The notes under the pieces were generated by a model that saw only the letters and a program-made list of their open reading frames with translations, had not been told where the DNA came from and searched no databases. Positions 1 through 11,758 of a DNA stretch of 28,396 nucleotides are shown piece by piece; within the stretch, counting starts at the first letter, position 1; the number at the start of each line of letters is the position of its first letter. The DNA is from Chalciporus piperatus. Its lineage: Eukaryota > Basidiomycota > Agaricomycetes > Boletales > Boletaceae. Location: the NCBI GenBank assembly GCA_038093975.1, contig JBBPTG010000292.1, forward strand, positions 1 through 28,396, read 5' to 3'. A program made the position numbers and the translations under genes.

Positions 1-938
<938 letters not shown>

Positions 939-1000
939 GGTGGACTCGGCAGTGAGACAAGGATAAGGTACCGTGCGAACTCTCCGTATTCGCTTGACCA
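939..1000. promoter_or_regulatory. Short shared 5' region between SRP54 and SPT8
   Basis: Only 62 bp separate the ATG of SRP54 (938, minus) from the ATG of SPT8 (1001, plus). No TATA box is visible. Both core promoters must overlap here or lie within the neighbouring first exon, so a bidirectional promoter is inferred from spacing alone. Confidence 0.5.
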
Positions 1001-3436
1001 ATGGCTCACAGCGACTCTGAGGAGGAGACCATCGATGACCTCGAAATTGATGGGACTACCGACGGCGACGGCGACGAAGACAATGATAACGATATAGACG
1101 AGGCACTCCTCGGTGCTCTTGAGGCTGGCGTGGACGACGTGACGGAGGGGGACGATGTATGTACTTAACCCCTGCTCCTCATTTGACTCGCTCACATTCG
1201 CGCGTTTCTCATATAGGAATCACGCTCAGAGGACACAGACGAGGAGGAAGATGATGAGTCTGAACCGTCTATCGAACCGGCGGGGGATATGGGAATGGAA
1301 CCATCTTCACCTCCCGTGCCAGCGAGCAGACCGGCGTCACCTCGATCACCCATGCCAGAGTCTCCCAAGGGTACGATTCCTCTCTGTTTGAGTTACTCGG
1401 GCTCAGTAAATTATTCAACCAGTTGTCCCACAATTAAGGCCAAGGTCTCCTTCACCGGCCGCAGTTCGTAAACGTACCTTGGCCTTCCCGTTCACGCACA
1501 GGACACAGCTACCCAGATCTTTCACGGTGGAAGCCGTATGTGCTATCCCGCACCCAGTACCCACTCACTCCCTTGCTTCCTCCTTCTGCATGACACACCT
1601 CTTGACTGGTTCAGATGATGGTTATATCCGCGATTATGACATCTTCGCATCTGTCAATGGCAAGGTTACCTTGACCGCTCCCCAGCGCCACCATTGCAAC
1701 GTTGTCGAGGGTAATATGAAATCTGGACAAATACGGTGCTGGTGGGAGAATCCCGACATTATGAACTTGCAAAATGGCTATCCCCAAGGCAGCGAACCCA
1801 CATTATCGCCAGTCTATAGTCTGGCTATGCATTCTGATGCACTCTGGGCTCTCGGCGGAACCAGTGTGGGTGCTCTCTATCTTCGCATTGCGCTGGACAT
1901 TTATGCAGAGCGATGCGCAGCGTGGTCACGTTAACTTATTTATGGTCCGACACGATCCTGGTCGACTGATGCACGTACTTCAAGGCCACCGTGGCCCCAT
2001 TTCTGGGCTGTCGATTGATCACGACGAGAAGGGCTTTTTCAGCGCAGGCTGGGACGGAGAAGCTCTTGTAAGGATCACACTTCGGAGCGCCGGAGTCCCC
2101 TCTCCACTAACCGCTTTCCCAACAGCAATGGGACTTGAACACCGGACAAGTCGTCCGAAAATTCACCGCTCATGGCGCGCAGCTCGTCGGCATTGCAGTA
2201 AGACCTATGAACACATTGTCCCAACCAATCGATCTAATGCCCTCGGCGGGAGTGGGCGGAGAATCGGAAGCGTATCCTGACGCTTCTACGTTTACATCAC
2301 ATAAGGGCTCAGATGGTAACCCCAACGCTGCGGGCAAGGCACGTGCACATCAGCCGCAGACCTCGAATGCTTCCGCGAGTCAAAATGCCATTTCCAACTT
2401 ACCAACTCAAGAATCCGATGCTAAATCTGACACATCCTTCGATCCTCTATTCGACGACGAACCAGACCCCAATGGCGAGAGCGACAATATCTCAGCTCCG
2501 GAAGGTGGTGCGGACCAGACCATGGCCTCCCATAAGGAGAACGCTGCTCCTGCTGGTGTCCATATGGGCCTTGCAGTTCCCGATGCGGCACCAACTGATT
2601 TTACGTCGCAACCCCAACAGGCAGCACGATCGTCGCAAAGTTCCGTTGCTCCTCCAAAGAATGCGCCACCATTACTCAGTGCCGAGAACAGTGCCATGTT
2701 CTCCCCAAATATGCTGATGATCTCGGCGATCGATGGGCAGATCATGCTCTGGGATAAGCGAGTCTATACCCCAGGAAAAGGTGTCGGAAGATTGTGGTTA
2801 AGCGAGAAGACACCCCCTTGGTGTGTTTCTGTACGTCTTCAATGGTTTCCCGATCGATCGTGTGGCTAACGAACACTTTCACAGGCATGTTGGTCCGCAG
2901 ATGGATCGCACATCTACGTCGGTCGAAGGAATGGAACAGTCGATGTTTGGGACGTTCGCTTGCTGGGACGTAGTGGACCGTCCAGTACTCCTCGACTGCT
3001 CAAGAGTCTTCGCAATCCTGCGAGCTCGGGGGTAGTGTCTTGTGTGGTGCCATTCCCTGACGGTCGCCACATCGCGTGGTTCGTATTGGGGTCTTGTGAC
3101 AGACAGGGAATGCGAAGATGCTGACCTAACTTTGCAGCGCTTCAGTTGACAATATCCGCTTATGGAATGCTGCTGAGGCCGGAGAAACGGACGGAAACGT
3201 GAAGAGCAGGGGAGGGGTTCAATTCAAGATCATACCAGGTCATCACGGAGGCTATGTTTCTCAAATGCGTATGTGCACCACATTCAGTTAAATGTGGGCC
3301 AAGTCAACTGACTCGCGAGCTATTTCCAGTTGTAGATCCGGGCGCACGTTTCCTTGTGAGTGCTAGTAGCAATCGTGGGTGGCACGGGGAATCTACCCGG
3401 ACTGTATTTGTACACGACGTCAAACCGAATGTATAA
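1001..3436 (+). CDS. SPT8: SAGA complex subunit SPT8 (WD40 repeat protein)
   Basis: SPT8 is a WD40 subunit of the SAGA transcription coactivator that helps control TBP at promoters in the nucleus. Exons read as 1001-1156, 1217-1370, 1423-1865, 1921-2067, 2126-2830, 2885-3078, 3138-3268 and 3330-3436; introns are 52-61 bp and every junction keeps frame. The product starts with a very acidic stretch (MAHSDSEEETIDDLEIDG). The beta-propeller follows, with family-typical segments HLLTGSDDGYIRDYDIF, SPVYSLAMHSDALWAL, FMVRHDPGRLMHVLQGHRGP, EKGFFSAGWDGEAL, NTGQVVRKFTAHGAQL, DGQIMLWDKR, GTVDVWDVR and ASVDNIRLWNA, ending VFVHDVKPNV. A serine/proline/acid-rich insert of about 180 residues sits inside the propeller (roughly 2220-2700), as seen in other fungal SPT8. 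No damage is visible. Confidence 0.93.
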
Positions 3437-3979
3437 GGTTCCTCGATTTGTTCGTCTGGGTTACGGCACGGTTCGGAAACCGAATCGTGTTTGAGGCCCA
3501 GTGAAAACTTACCATGTTCGGGCATGCCCGGGCGTGACGACACATGGCTTTGTACCTGTTCCATCCCTTGTCATAAGTAGGCAGATATCACGAATAAAAT
3601 GAGAATGTTTTGCATGCTCCGAAATGATTCCGCCTGTTCTGAAGTGCCCCTTTCGGAATTTGCAGAAACGAGCAGATCACAACATATCCTTGTTACACAC
3701 TCGTTTGCTCACAATCTGACCAGATCTGCTCGCTCATGATGTTATTGTTTGACTTATCGCGCTCGTAAAATGCTCAGAAATGACGACAGATGACATTCAT
3801 GATATTAGCACGTGACGAAGCTAAAGTATACAGGCCCGCGAAACAGTCGGAAAACATACAGCACTTGAGGGAATACAGAAAATGGACGAAAAACATACAG
3901 GGTGCTTGCGAGTCCGGTCCAGTTGATAGTGCTACAGGCCGTTGGGATGGCGGAAGCAGGGAACATGGGGTATGTTGAG
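3437..3979. other. Convergent intergenic region
   Basis: This lies between the convergent ends of SPT8 and the 541-aa hypothetical gene and holds both 3' UTRs. No coding signal is visible. A short inverted pair, cgagcagatc near 3667 and gatctgctcg near 3723, could form a weak hairpin about 45 bp apart. Confidence 0.5.
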
Positions 3980-5962
3980 CTAATACACAGTGCCGCCCTC
4001 GAAAGCGGTCTTGTCCCAGCCATTTTTCGCGACCTACAATGCGATTAGTCGAGGGAAGCGAAAGCTGACTGTACTTACTAAGTCGATGACTTCCGTTTCG
4101 TAGGCCTGTATATTCGAGCTGATGAGACTTTGAGGCGACACGGACATAAAAAAAACACGCGCACTTTCCGCTGGGTATCCTCGAGTGCATCCCAGTACGC
4201 TCGGAATTCGTCCCTCGTTCCGCTCTGGTTCACCTGGTGGAGCCAGCGGAACGCACAGAGGTTGCTGGAAGAATGTTGCCTTAGTGCAACAGCTTCGAAC
4301 AACGAGCACTTACAATGCGGTTTTGTACTTCGATGGGCGCATCTTTCGGCTGCCCGAACTTCCCTTGGAAATATCCTTCTCGGCACCGGAGGCTGTGGCG
4401 GCGGGCTTGGGTTTCTTCTTCGTGTTCTTAACATCACTGGGGACCGGAGTTGGTACAGGTGGAAGCGGAGGGAGCTTGAATTTGATGGTATTCATCCCGA
4501 GAGAGGCTCTGAAATGGACTCGGATGTTACTAGAATAAGTTCGGTTGAAGGGAGTCAACCTACAGTGGATCCATGGGAACTTCGAGATCATTCAGCTCGC
4601 TTGTAGAGGGAGTTTCTGACTCGTTAGTAGAGGGGAAAGGTGGAGGACGCTCAGGCTCGTTGTTCGTAGATGCCGCAACTGGTTCCAGGTTGTCCTTCAT
4701 AGACGGCTCCAGATTGTTGTTCGCAGCCGGGGTCGGCTCCCCGTCGTTATTCGTAGATGGCATGACAGACTCCCGGTCGTTGTTCGTAGATGTGGCTGCT
4801 GGCTCGTTAGGGATGGGAGGGGGTGTATGTTCAACTTCGTTATCGGATTGAGGCGTTCCGATCGAGTCGTTCGTTGGAGTGTCTGGCCCGGAAGAAGCTG
4901 GTGATGTGGTGCGAATCGGTGAAGTCACCACGGTCTCTTCAAGTTCGACTTCGGGTGACTGGGAGAGGTCCAGCGTGTCGTCTGAAACTACGGCCGTGCA
5001 TTAAACGAATATATGAGATACTATTAGACAAAATAGCGTACCTTTTATTTTCTTCTTAGGAACTTCGGACTTGGCAGCCCGTTGGCTGGCTTTTCTTTTG
5101 CCGTTCGTGCTCGTGCTCGTGCTCGGATTTTCCTCGTCGGCATCTTCGTGCTTGATTGTCTGTTTACGGTCCTCGACATAATTTCCGTCCTTGTCCAGAT
5201 AGCGTCGCACCCAGCCGGGATAGTCGAGACCGCATATATAGTCGATTTTCCAGTCGTTGTCGGCAAGGGTTAAAAACGGATACTTCTTGTACAAGATCTC
5301 GCAAACGAGATCTTTTGCACTCGCGCTTGCCTTGCCCCAACTTTTCGGTGCGAGCTTCTGATAGACTAGGTCCTTCCACGCGCCTTTCAGCTTGAGTCGT
5401 ATCGCTGTTATCGTATCTCCATCGACGGCATTCCCAAGATGGTCCTCGAGGCAGGCGAATTTCCAGTTGGAGTCAGCTTGTCCTTCAGGTGACCTCGTCC
5501 ATGCTGTAAATAGAGTCTGGGTCCAAAATCGTACTTTCGGGTATTTCGTTCGTTTATCTGTGAATTCAGGGACATCGGGCGACGACTTGAGCAATATGGA
5601 GAGTTTATCGAAGGCAACTCTGAAAACAAACGATGTTAGATGTACAATAGAAGTATAAAGCTCGTACTGAAGTGTATCACGCTCGCTGGTGGTTTTGCTC
5701 AACTCTAACTTGAGATCGAGGCAGGTCCGTCGAAGAGATGTGATTTCCTGGATATATGCGGCCTACAAGAGATTCACGAGATCAGAAAGTACCCCAAAAA
5801 TGAACTTACCTCAGACACTTGATTGGATGACGAGAACGAGGGGATGGCGCGATCCGAATATACATCATGACAGTCAGGAACACTGCCATTCCCAACAAAT
5901 CCCATACCGCTGGAATTATTGAAACCATGTCCGGAGACAAAGGTGGGGAATGTAAAGTCCAT
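3980..5962 (-). CDS. Hypothetical multi-exon protein, 541 aa
   Basis: Function not recognised. Eight exons join in frame: 5810-5962, 5668-5762, 5042-5619, 4564-4987, 4314-4508, 4165-4264, 4079-4105 and 3980-4033, with introns of 45-59 bp. The product has a short Ser/Gly/Phe-rich N-terminus and a heptad-like helix (AAYIQEITSLRRTCLDLKLE). A globular part rich in Trp and Lys follows (YPKVRFWTQTLFTAW, NDWKIDYICGLDYPGWVRRY). Then comes a basic patch that could be a nuclear signal (KRKASQRAAKSEVPKKKIK) and a long disordered Ser/Thr/Pro/Asn tract with repeated STNN-type motifs. After a Pro/Val segment (KFKLPPLPPVPTPVP), a conserved-looking C-terminus contains FRWLHQVNQSG and YWDALEDTQRK. Seven in-phase introns argue that it is real. 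The layout would suit a nuclear regulatory or scaffold protein, but that is only a guess. The start diverges from the gene at 6042. Confidence 0.75.
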
Positions 5963-6041
5963 CTATGTACAATATGAACACGTTAATGAGCAAGTTTTGC
6001 GAGGGAGAGATCCAAGAGACGCGTCTCGACGCGTCCCAAAT

Positions 6042-6811
6042 ATGGTCAGGAGACTATTACAGTCGTTGATAACTCCGCTGGGAGATGCCGTTACAGCTGT
6101 AATGATCGCGCTTACTGTATTGTATGACAGCGCTTATTATCTTAAGATTGATCACAACATGTCCCTCGATCTGTCAAATTTGCCGACTCTCACAAAGGCC
6201 CCAGTAGTTCATATGCCTGGGGACGTGGCTGTCCTCGACATCAACGATATTGTTGCTGATTGGGACATGTATACGCTTACCATCGACGTGAAGACACCAG
6301 GCAAAAAGGTGAGTGCAAAGTCTCTTCAAGTTCTATGCCTATGATATTCAGTCCAAGTCTAGGAGATAGTCCTCCGCATCCGAAGAAACCTGGTTGAAAA
6401 AACCTCAATGTAGGCATTTTTTTGATATCCGCGATGACACATTTACGCGGACAATTTATAGCGCGACCCAGACCGGAGAAACGCCTGAGTCTGAGATCGA
6501 CGACATATCTACAATCAAAACTCCTGATGATGCAATCAAACTCGACAATCAGGAATCCCAACAGTAAGTACTCGTTTGTATGTTCTATCATGAGATTAAC
6601 ATATGTGTATAGCTCTTCGGAAACCACTGTGCTGCCTTGTCAGCTACTCTATGTTCGTGGCAAAGACTCTGAAGGCAGGACTCTCCCTCTTCCTACCAAA
6701 TACTTAGTACGCGCATTTCCTTCGTCACATATTCCCGTCGAAAGCGCCAAGCGTCATTTGCTTCACGAAGAGATGAAAGCTAGATATTACAAACGTTTCC
6801 ATAGCGCATAG
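6042..6811 (+). CDS. Hypothetical protein, about 219 aa
   Basis: Not recognised. Three exons fit: 6042-6308, 6370-6563 and 6613-6811, with introns of 61 and 49 bp that preserve frame. The start is uncertain. The ATG at 6042 is in frame, but the frame stays open upstream to 5919 and an extra 5' exon is possible. The product begins with a hydrophobic stretch (LLQSLITPLGDAVTAVMIALTVLYD), then LPTLTKAPVVHMPGDVAVLD, an acidic middle (TGETPESEIDDIST), and a C-terminus ending YYKRFHSA with a basic HLLHEEMKARYYKR segment. It starts 79 bp from the divergent 541-aa gene and converges with the transposase gene, with 53 bp between stop codons. It could be a host gene or a passenger of the transposon; the sequence does not decide. 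Confidence 0.55.
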
Positions 6812-6864
6812 GGTCGTAAAGGTCGTAAATTGATACATGTATCAGAAGAACGAATGCCAACTAT

Positions 6865-9800
6865 TTACTCATTGTCCATCTCGTTATCGTCGTCGTCGTC
6901 GTCCACTCCTACGCCGTAAGGTACTCCAAGATCTGATATATCCAAACCCGGCCGCTCCAACATACAGAAGTATTCCTCTTCTAAATTCTCGTCTGGCAAG
7001 GTAAGGGATGTCGGAATCATAGCAACCACACTGAGAATATTCTTGACGTCTACGAGACGGATTTCTTCAAGTAGCTTTGACGCGGCGATGACCTGAGACG
7101 AAAGCTCCAGGAGTTTTTCATTCGGCAGAGAATAGGGCTTGAGGACGGCAACGGTACGGAACGACCATGTTCCGTGCGTGTTGATTGCGATCTGGGTATA
7201 GTATTGAACTTCTCCACAGCGTATCTTATCAAGGCATCGAAACTAAGTAAATTCACCGTTAGCGTAATTATGTCAAGCGATTAAACTTCATTTACCTTCA
7301 CATTGCGTGAAATACGCAGTCGATTTGTGTCCTGAAGCAATTCCCTCCATGCGGAACGGGCTATCTGACCATTAGGGAGCTGCAACCTCGCCCATTTAGT
7401 AATTCGCGGCATATCCTGCCCAGGCGGAAGCAGCGCAGAGATGGCCTGAGCGACAGTGGGATCGGGAGGAGTCGAGTATTTGTCACGTTTGTGACGGAGG
7501 ACATAGCCGTCATTGAGATCGACAGAGGTTGAAGGTAAGGCTTTTGGAGGGTTACTCAGCTCGGGAAGAATTGAGATCAATGCGTTGACTTGACAACGCC
7601 GTACACCTTCTCTCGCAAGGTTTGCGTAAGGTCGAGACGGCTGTCGGATTTCTTGTCCTAAATTTCCGATCGTCCTTTCCATCGTCCATTGAGCGTAGCA
7701 GATAGGCGGACCCTTTTGAATGGCCTCAGGAACAAGATGAAGGACTTGGTGGATCGCCGGACGAATGAAGTGAGTACGATCGTGTTTGAGCTGGTAGTAA
7801 AGGATTTCGAACTCGTGCTCCCACGTACAAAAAAGAGCGTGCGCGTCTCGTAACTGCTGTTGAGTGAGAGAGTGTTGACACATAATTTGAAAGCCACGAA
7901 CGAGCTTGCAGAAATTCTTCCAGTATTTGAGGGGAAGAAGGTTATAGAGGAGGATGGGAGCACAACCGAAGGTGTAGAGTTGAAACTCCCAGGTTTTGTA
8001 CTGCGTATTGAGTTTTTCGGCAATATTGCGCGGCTTACGATCAAACGATCCCGGGAGATGGTGACCGATTTGCTCGACCAGCTCGCCATGGTGCACCCAC
8101 ACCTCGTTGTCCCTGAGTACAGCCCAGTCCCAAGTGGCTTTGTTATCATTACCAGTCACGGCTAGCGACCCGCGCCAGAGAGAGAGAAGAATGTCGGATA
8201 GATTTCCGGCAAGATGCATGATGTCCGTTGTCATGCAGAGCGGTACACCGAGCGAGAATTGGGGATCGAGTCCGAGAATAAGGGGAGGTTTGGTAAGCCC
8301 TGTTTCTGTCTTCATCCGATCCCACTGAGTTTGGTTCACGACGGAAACAATCTTGTCAAGGTTTTGCGCGTACTCGGCTGATCCCGCTGGAGGTAATTCC
8401 ATGACATTGATATCCGCGTGGTCAGAACCAGCGACGACTTGATCACGGGGGCAGAGAAGAGCGGGGTAATAATGGGTGCCTGGATCTTTACGGCGTCCTA
8501 AGACACCGCAATATAGACGACACCCATTTTTCCCGCTGTGTCCAACCATTCCATCCCAGTAGACGAGTCCCGGGCCGTCTGCAGTGGTGAAGAGAAGGTA
8601 GAGTCGTGAGATATAACGAGAATCGGTGAGAGGATCCCACATAGGGAGGCCCTCGCGTTGAAGCGCCGCGACATGATGGATACCAGGAAATAAAAAGGAG
8701 TCGAGATTTTTAGGTTTGTTGGGGCCTGGAATAAATCCGCCGGGAAGGACATGGACTTTGTGATAACGTTCGTTAGGAGGAAGGTTGAGGATGACCCAGA
8801 TATACATCCAACAGTCGGACTCCTTACTCTCGTATAGTTGAGCACCATCGAGAGAGACCATGAGAACAATGTCGTCCTTGCCAATATCCCCTGCGAGAAC
8901 AGCTCCAAGATAATCCCAGCCCATTGCAATATCGTCTACGACAGGAATCGCACCTCCCCTGGATGCTCGAATCTGATCCAAAACAGACTGGGCACGTTCC
9001 CAAAGATAACGCATCTGCCGCGCACTCTCGGGGTTACGAGTACGTGCTTGGAGCTGGGGTCCCAGCGGAATGGTCGTGAATTGTAGAGCTGGAACCTTGA
9101 CGCGACCGTTTGAACCTTGTAGCTGTTGTTCGTTCCACCGGGAGGCATTACAAAGGTAGCAACGGTCGAGCATGCTATACGGCCCAGTAAACGCGTGACA
9201 CTGTTTTTCGGGACACATGTCGTGGAGGAGTGGTTCGACACCGGTATGGATTTTAATGAGTTTTTCGACTTGGTGAAAACTCAGTACGTCCTCGATACCA
9301 GGTGTACCTGCAAAATTGCGCTTGGTAGATCGAGTGATAGCTTCATAAGCAGCTTGAGATGCATGCTCGAGTGCAAGGTATGTGGATATACTGTGGCGTA
9401 TTGCCGGATTGTCAATTACGAGGGGAATATTAGGGGGGTTGCGGAGTCTCTCTAAAGCTGCGTCACCGAGTTTGGCTACAGGGTCTAAGGTAGAAGCATT
9501 CCTGAGTGCGTTGATAAAGCTCATGGTGTCAATCATTGGCTTGAATGTCGCAAGAGTAGTGAGCTGGTCTAGGTCAACATTGGGGCGGGGCCTGCGGACG
9601 TAGTTGATACGAACGTTTGGGCGCGGTGGAGACCGAGAACGGCTGCGAGGACGTTCTGGAGACTGCGGTGGAGATCGGGAAGGGGTACGAGGAGGGTCTG
9701 GGCGCGGTGGAGACTGAGACAGGCTGCGAGGAGACTGCGGAGGAGATTGGGAAGGGGTGCGAAGAGGATCTGGGCGCGGTGGAGACTGCGAAGGGCTGCG

Positions 9801-10191
9801 AGGACGTTCTGGAGACTGTGGAGGAGATCGGGAAGGGGTACGATGCTGCGGGGATCGGGAAGGATTCGGAAAAGGTGGAGGCGAGTTTGTCTGTAGTTCA
9901 ATTAGCGCTTAGTGACAGAAACAATGATACCATGAACTATACCTCTGAGCGTCTTCGTTTATTAGACCCCGAGGAATTCTGGGTGTTATCTTGTTCGAGA
10001 GGCCTTTTCTCGGCTGGGAGAGCATTGGTGCGTCTCCGAGCTGGTGGACGTTTGGGAGGGTTCGCCTGTTGCATCCTTTGACGCTCTTCTTCTGACTGAA
10101 CTTCATCAAGATGACGGTACCATGTTGCTGTCGAAACAAGGTGGGGTTGACCGAAGTTGTACTTTGAACAAATACAACGGAGTCGTTCCAT
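6865..10191 (-). CDS. Tnp2-type (CACTA/EnSpm group) DNA transposase, 1073 aa
   Basis: This is likely the cut-and-paste transposase of a CACTA-like element. Exons 9943-10191, 7296-9890 and 6865-7242 (introns 52 and 53 bp) join in frame and end in a poly-Asp tail (DDDDDDNEMDNE). The N-terminus is CICSK...H-like and basic. Residues about 84-175 are an SR/SP-rich tandem repeat. A zinc-finger-like CPEKQCHAFTGPYSMLDRCYLC (C309, C314, C327, C330) follows. The core resembles plant Tnp2: VSLDGAQLYESKESDCW, then GGFIPGPNKPKNLDSFLFPG, TTDIMHLAGN, and AQWTMERTIGNLGQEIRQPSRP. These give a plausible D-D-E triad at about D431, D639 and E821. The whole 2.6-kb second exon is open, so the gene may be functional. 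No terminal CACTA inverted repeats or target duplications were found, so the element limits are unknown. A domesticated copy is the alternative. Confidence 0.82.
9621..9850. repeat. In-frame coding minisatellite in the transposase gene
   Basis: About three tandem copies start at gcgcggtggagac at 9621, 9702 and 9774 (spacing 81 and 72 bp, both multiples of 3 and differing by 9). In the transposase frame they encode Ser/Arg/Pro repeats such as SRSPPQSPERPRSRSPPRP. The complementary strand stays open over the same repeat, which is a composition effect. Confidence 0.85.
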
Positions 10192-10493
10192 GGCATGAGA
10201 GTGTAGAGAGGCAGCGTGCGAGTGAGTGGTGTGCTTTATTCTGGCAGTAGACCGAACCACGCTGTTTGCACGATGCTGCACGATGCGAGGAAGCCGCATA
10301 CGGGCGTTGTCACAATTACCACGTTGGACGGTGGCGTTGCCGGTGCAAACGCTGCAACATCGCATTGCAACATCGGCAAACGGAACGGTAAAGTCACCTC
10401 AATCATACATGGGCAGATCCCGGCAGATAAACATTTTCAAATACATATAATAACATACGAGAACATGGCTCAACATCACCAGTTTTCACTGGG
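10192..10493. other. Upstream region of the transposase gene
   Basis: About 300 bp upstream of the transposase start with no convincing gene. Reading frames continue a little beyond the ATG at 10191, so a longer N-terminus cannot be excluded. A CACTA-type element end would be expected near here, but I could not identify one. Confidence 0.4.
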
Positions 10494-11221
10494 AATCAAG
10501 GCTGGACAGGGCGTGGGACTCTCCTCCTAGGTCCTCCCCGGAGTCCTCCACTGGCATCACCTGCTCGTTGTGCCCAATTCCGTATGATGTAGCCCATGTG
10601 CAAACCGTGCCATTGACAGTGTGTTCCACAAATATCCCGGGGGTGGATGTAGCCCTAGCTGTGCTATAACCACTCAGAGAGGAAAATCTTCTATAAGTCC
10701 TCGACGCTCACTGGTTCCTTGATCAAGAACCCCATCTCATTCCGTTGAAGGCGAGTCTAATTCCCCGACTCATCGGAAGAGCTAGGTTCCTTCTCTTTAT
10801 ACGCGCGGTGCGGAATCACTGGCATGACTCTCTCACAGACCAACTTTTGTCTCGGCTTAGAAGCGCTTTTTTGCGCCGCAGGTGCTACCTTGAAAGTGAC
10901 GTCCGGGTATCGGACGAACGTTCCGTCCTATCTCTTCATCTGGAGGAGTTGTTAAATGGCCGACATCTGCTCTGAGGTGTGTCCCCCGCATCCACACAGC
11001 ACCAGGGAGAGATTATTTGGATCGCGTGGAGACCATGCCTCGGGGAAGTATTGGCCCTTTCGTGGAATCTCAATGGGTTTTGCCTCCCTTCTCACTAGTG
11101 AACATGGCTTTCTGAGCCTCTTCTGACCCCATAGCTTGCTGCTGCTGCTCGTTTCGTTCGATCCCGCTGGCTTACATTCAACTCTGACGCAGAGTGTAGA
11201 GACATCGTGTAACTGAACCAT
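10494..11221 (-). pseudogene. Coding-like stretch of unknown identity, probably decayed
   Basis: On the minus strand several fragments read like protein. From 11221 comes MVQLHDVSTLC..., ending with RKGQYFPEAWSPRDPNN. Around 10920-10770 is GTFVRYPDVTFKVAPAAQ followed by QKLVCERVMPVIPHRAYKEK. From about 10670 to 10494 comes TPGIFVEHTVNGTVCTWATS, then an acidic tail and a stop. They are separated by in-frame stops and by possible but imperfect introns (about 37 bp, or without a clear donor). I do not recognise the family. It could be a small multi-exon gene that I cannot splice, or a degraded one. Confidence 0.3.
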
Positions 11222-11306
11222 ACTCGCACGGTCATCAGTGATCCATAAATCTGATGGGTCCTCCGATTACGCTCGTTCGACCTCCACCCTGGAAAACAGC
11301 TTGCCA

Positions 11307-11758
11307 ATGACTACGCACGCATTCACCCAAGCATTCAAGGCATTAAAGCCCGCTTTCGGGGCATGGATCACCCTTCTCGGGGTCACCAATGTGAGGGCAG
11401 TGGCCCAATCGAGCCCTCGCCTGTCATGGATCATGATCGAGTGCGAACACGGTCTCACGTCACTCCAGCTTGGTGCTGCAGAGTCCATCCAGGCTCTCAT
11501 CGGACTTGGGAGTCACGCACCAAACGCGATCGTACGTATCCCTGCGACTGGTATGAGCACCGGCACCTCGTAGTAGATCAAGTATGCCCTCGATGCGGGT
11601 GCACCAATGGTATACTCGATCAGCTGCAGATATTGGGTGGAATATTGACGAGATTTAAATCGCGCAGGTCTCCACCGCGGAAAAGGAGAAGGAAGGTGTT
11701 TCCGACAGTCAGTTCCCTCCAGGTGGAAGGCATGGCTTTGGCAGCCCCTTCACTCAGA
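11307..11758 (+). pseudogene. HpcH/HpaI-type aldolase pseudogene
   Basis: Family members are metal-dependent class II aldolases that cleave 2-keto-3-deoxy sugar acid or hydroxyheptanedioate-type substrates. The start MTTHAFTQAFKALKPAFGAW is typical. WIMIECEHGLTSLQLGAAES matches the active-site EHG region, then APNAIVRIPATGMSTGTS. There the expected Trp-Gln is replaced by two adjacent stops (TAGTAG, 11571-11576), and the same frame resumes with IKYALDAGAPM. An intron at 11610-11667 joins in phase to VSTAEKEKEGVSDSQFPPGG and HGFGSPFTQ (11668-11758). Beyond 11758 similarity fades into a doubtful tail, so the 3' half is missing or unrecognisable. It is a clear broken copy unless both stops are sequencing errors. 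Confidence 0.82.

Noticed and set aside
9617..10081. Plus-strand 154-aa ORF opposite the transposase start
   Set aside because: It is the antisense of the SR-repeat minisatellite and first exon; its Glu/Gly/Thr repeats are an artefact.
6042..10700. CACTA terminal inverted repeats around the transposase gene
   Set aside because: Scanning both flanks gave no matching CACT(A/G) ends in inverted orientation with a plausible target duplication.
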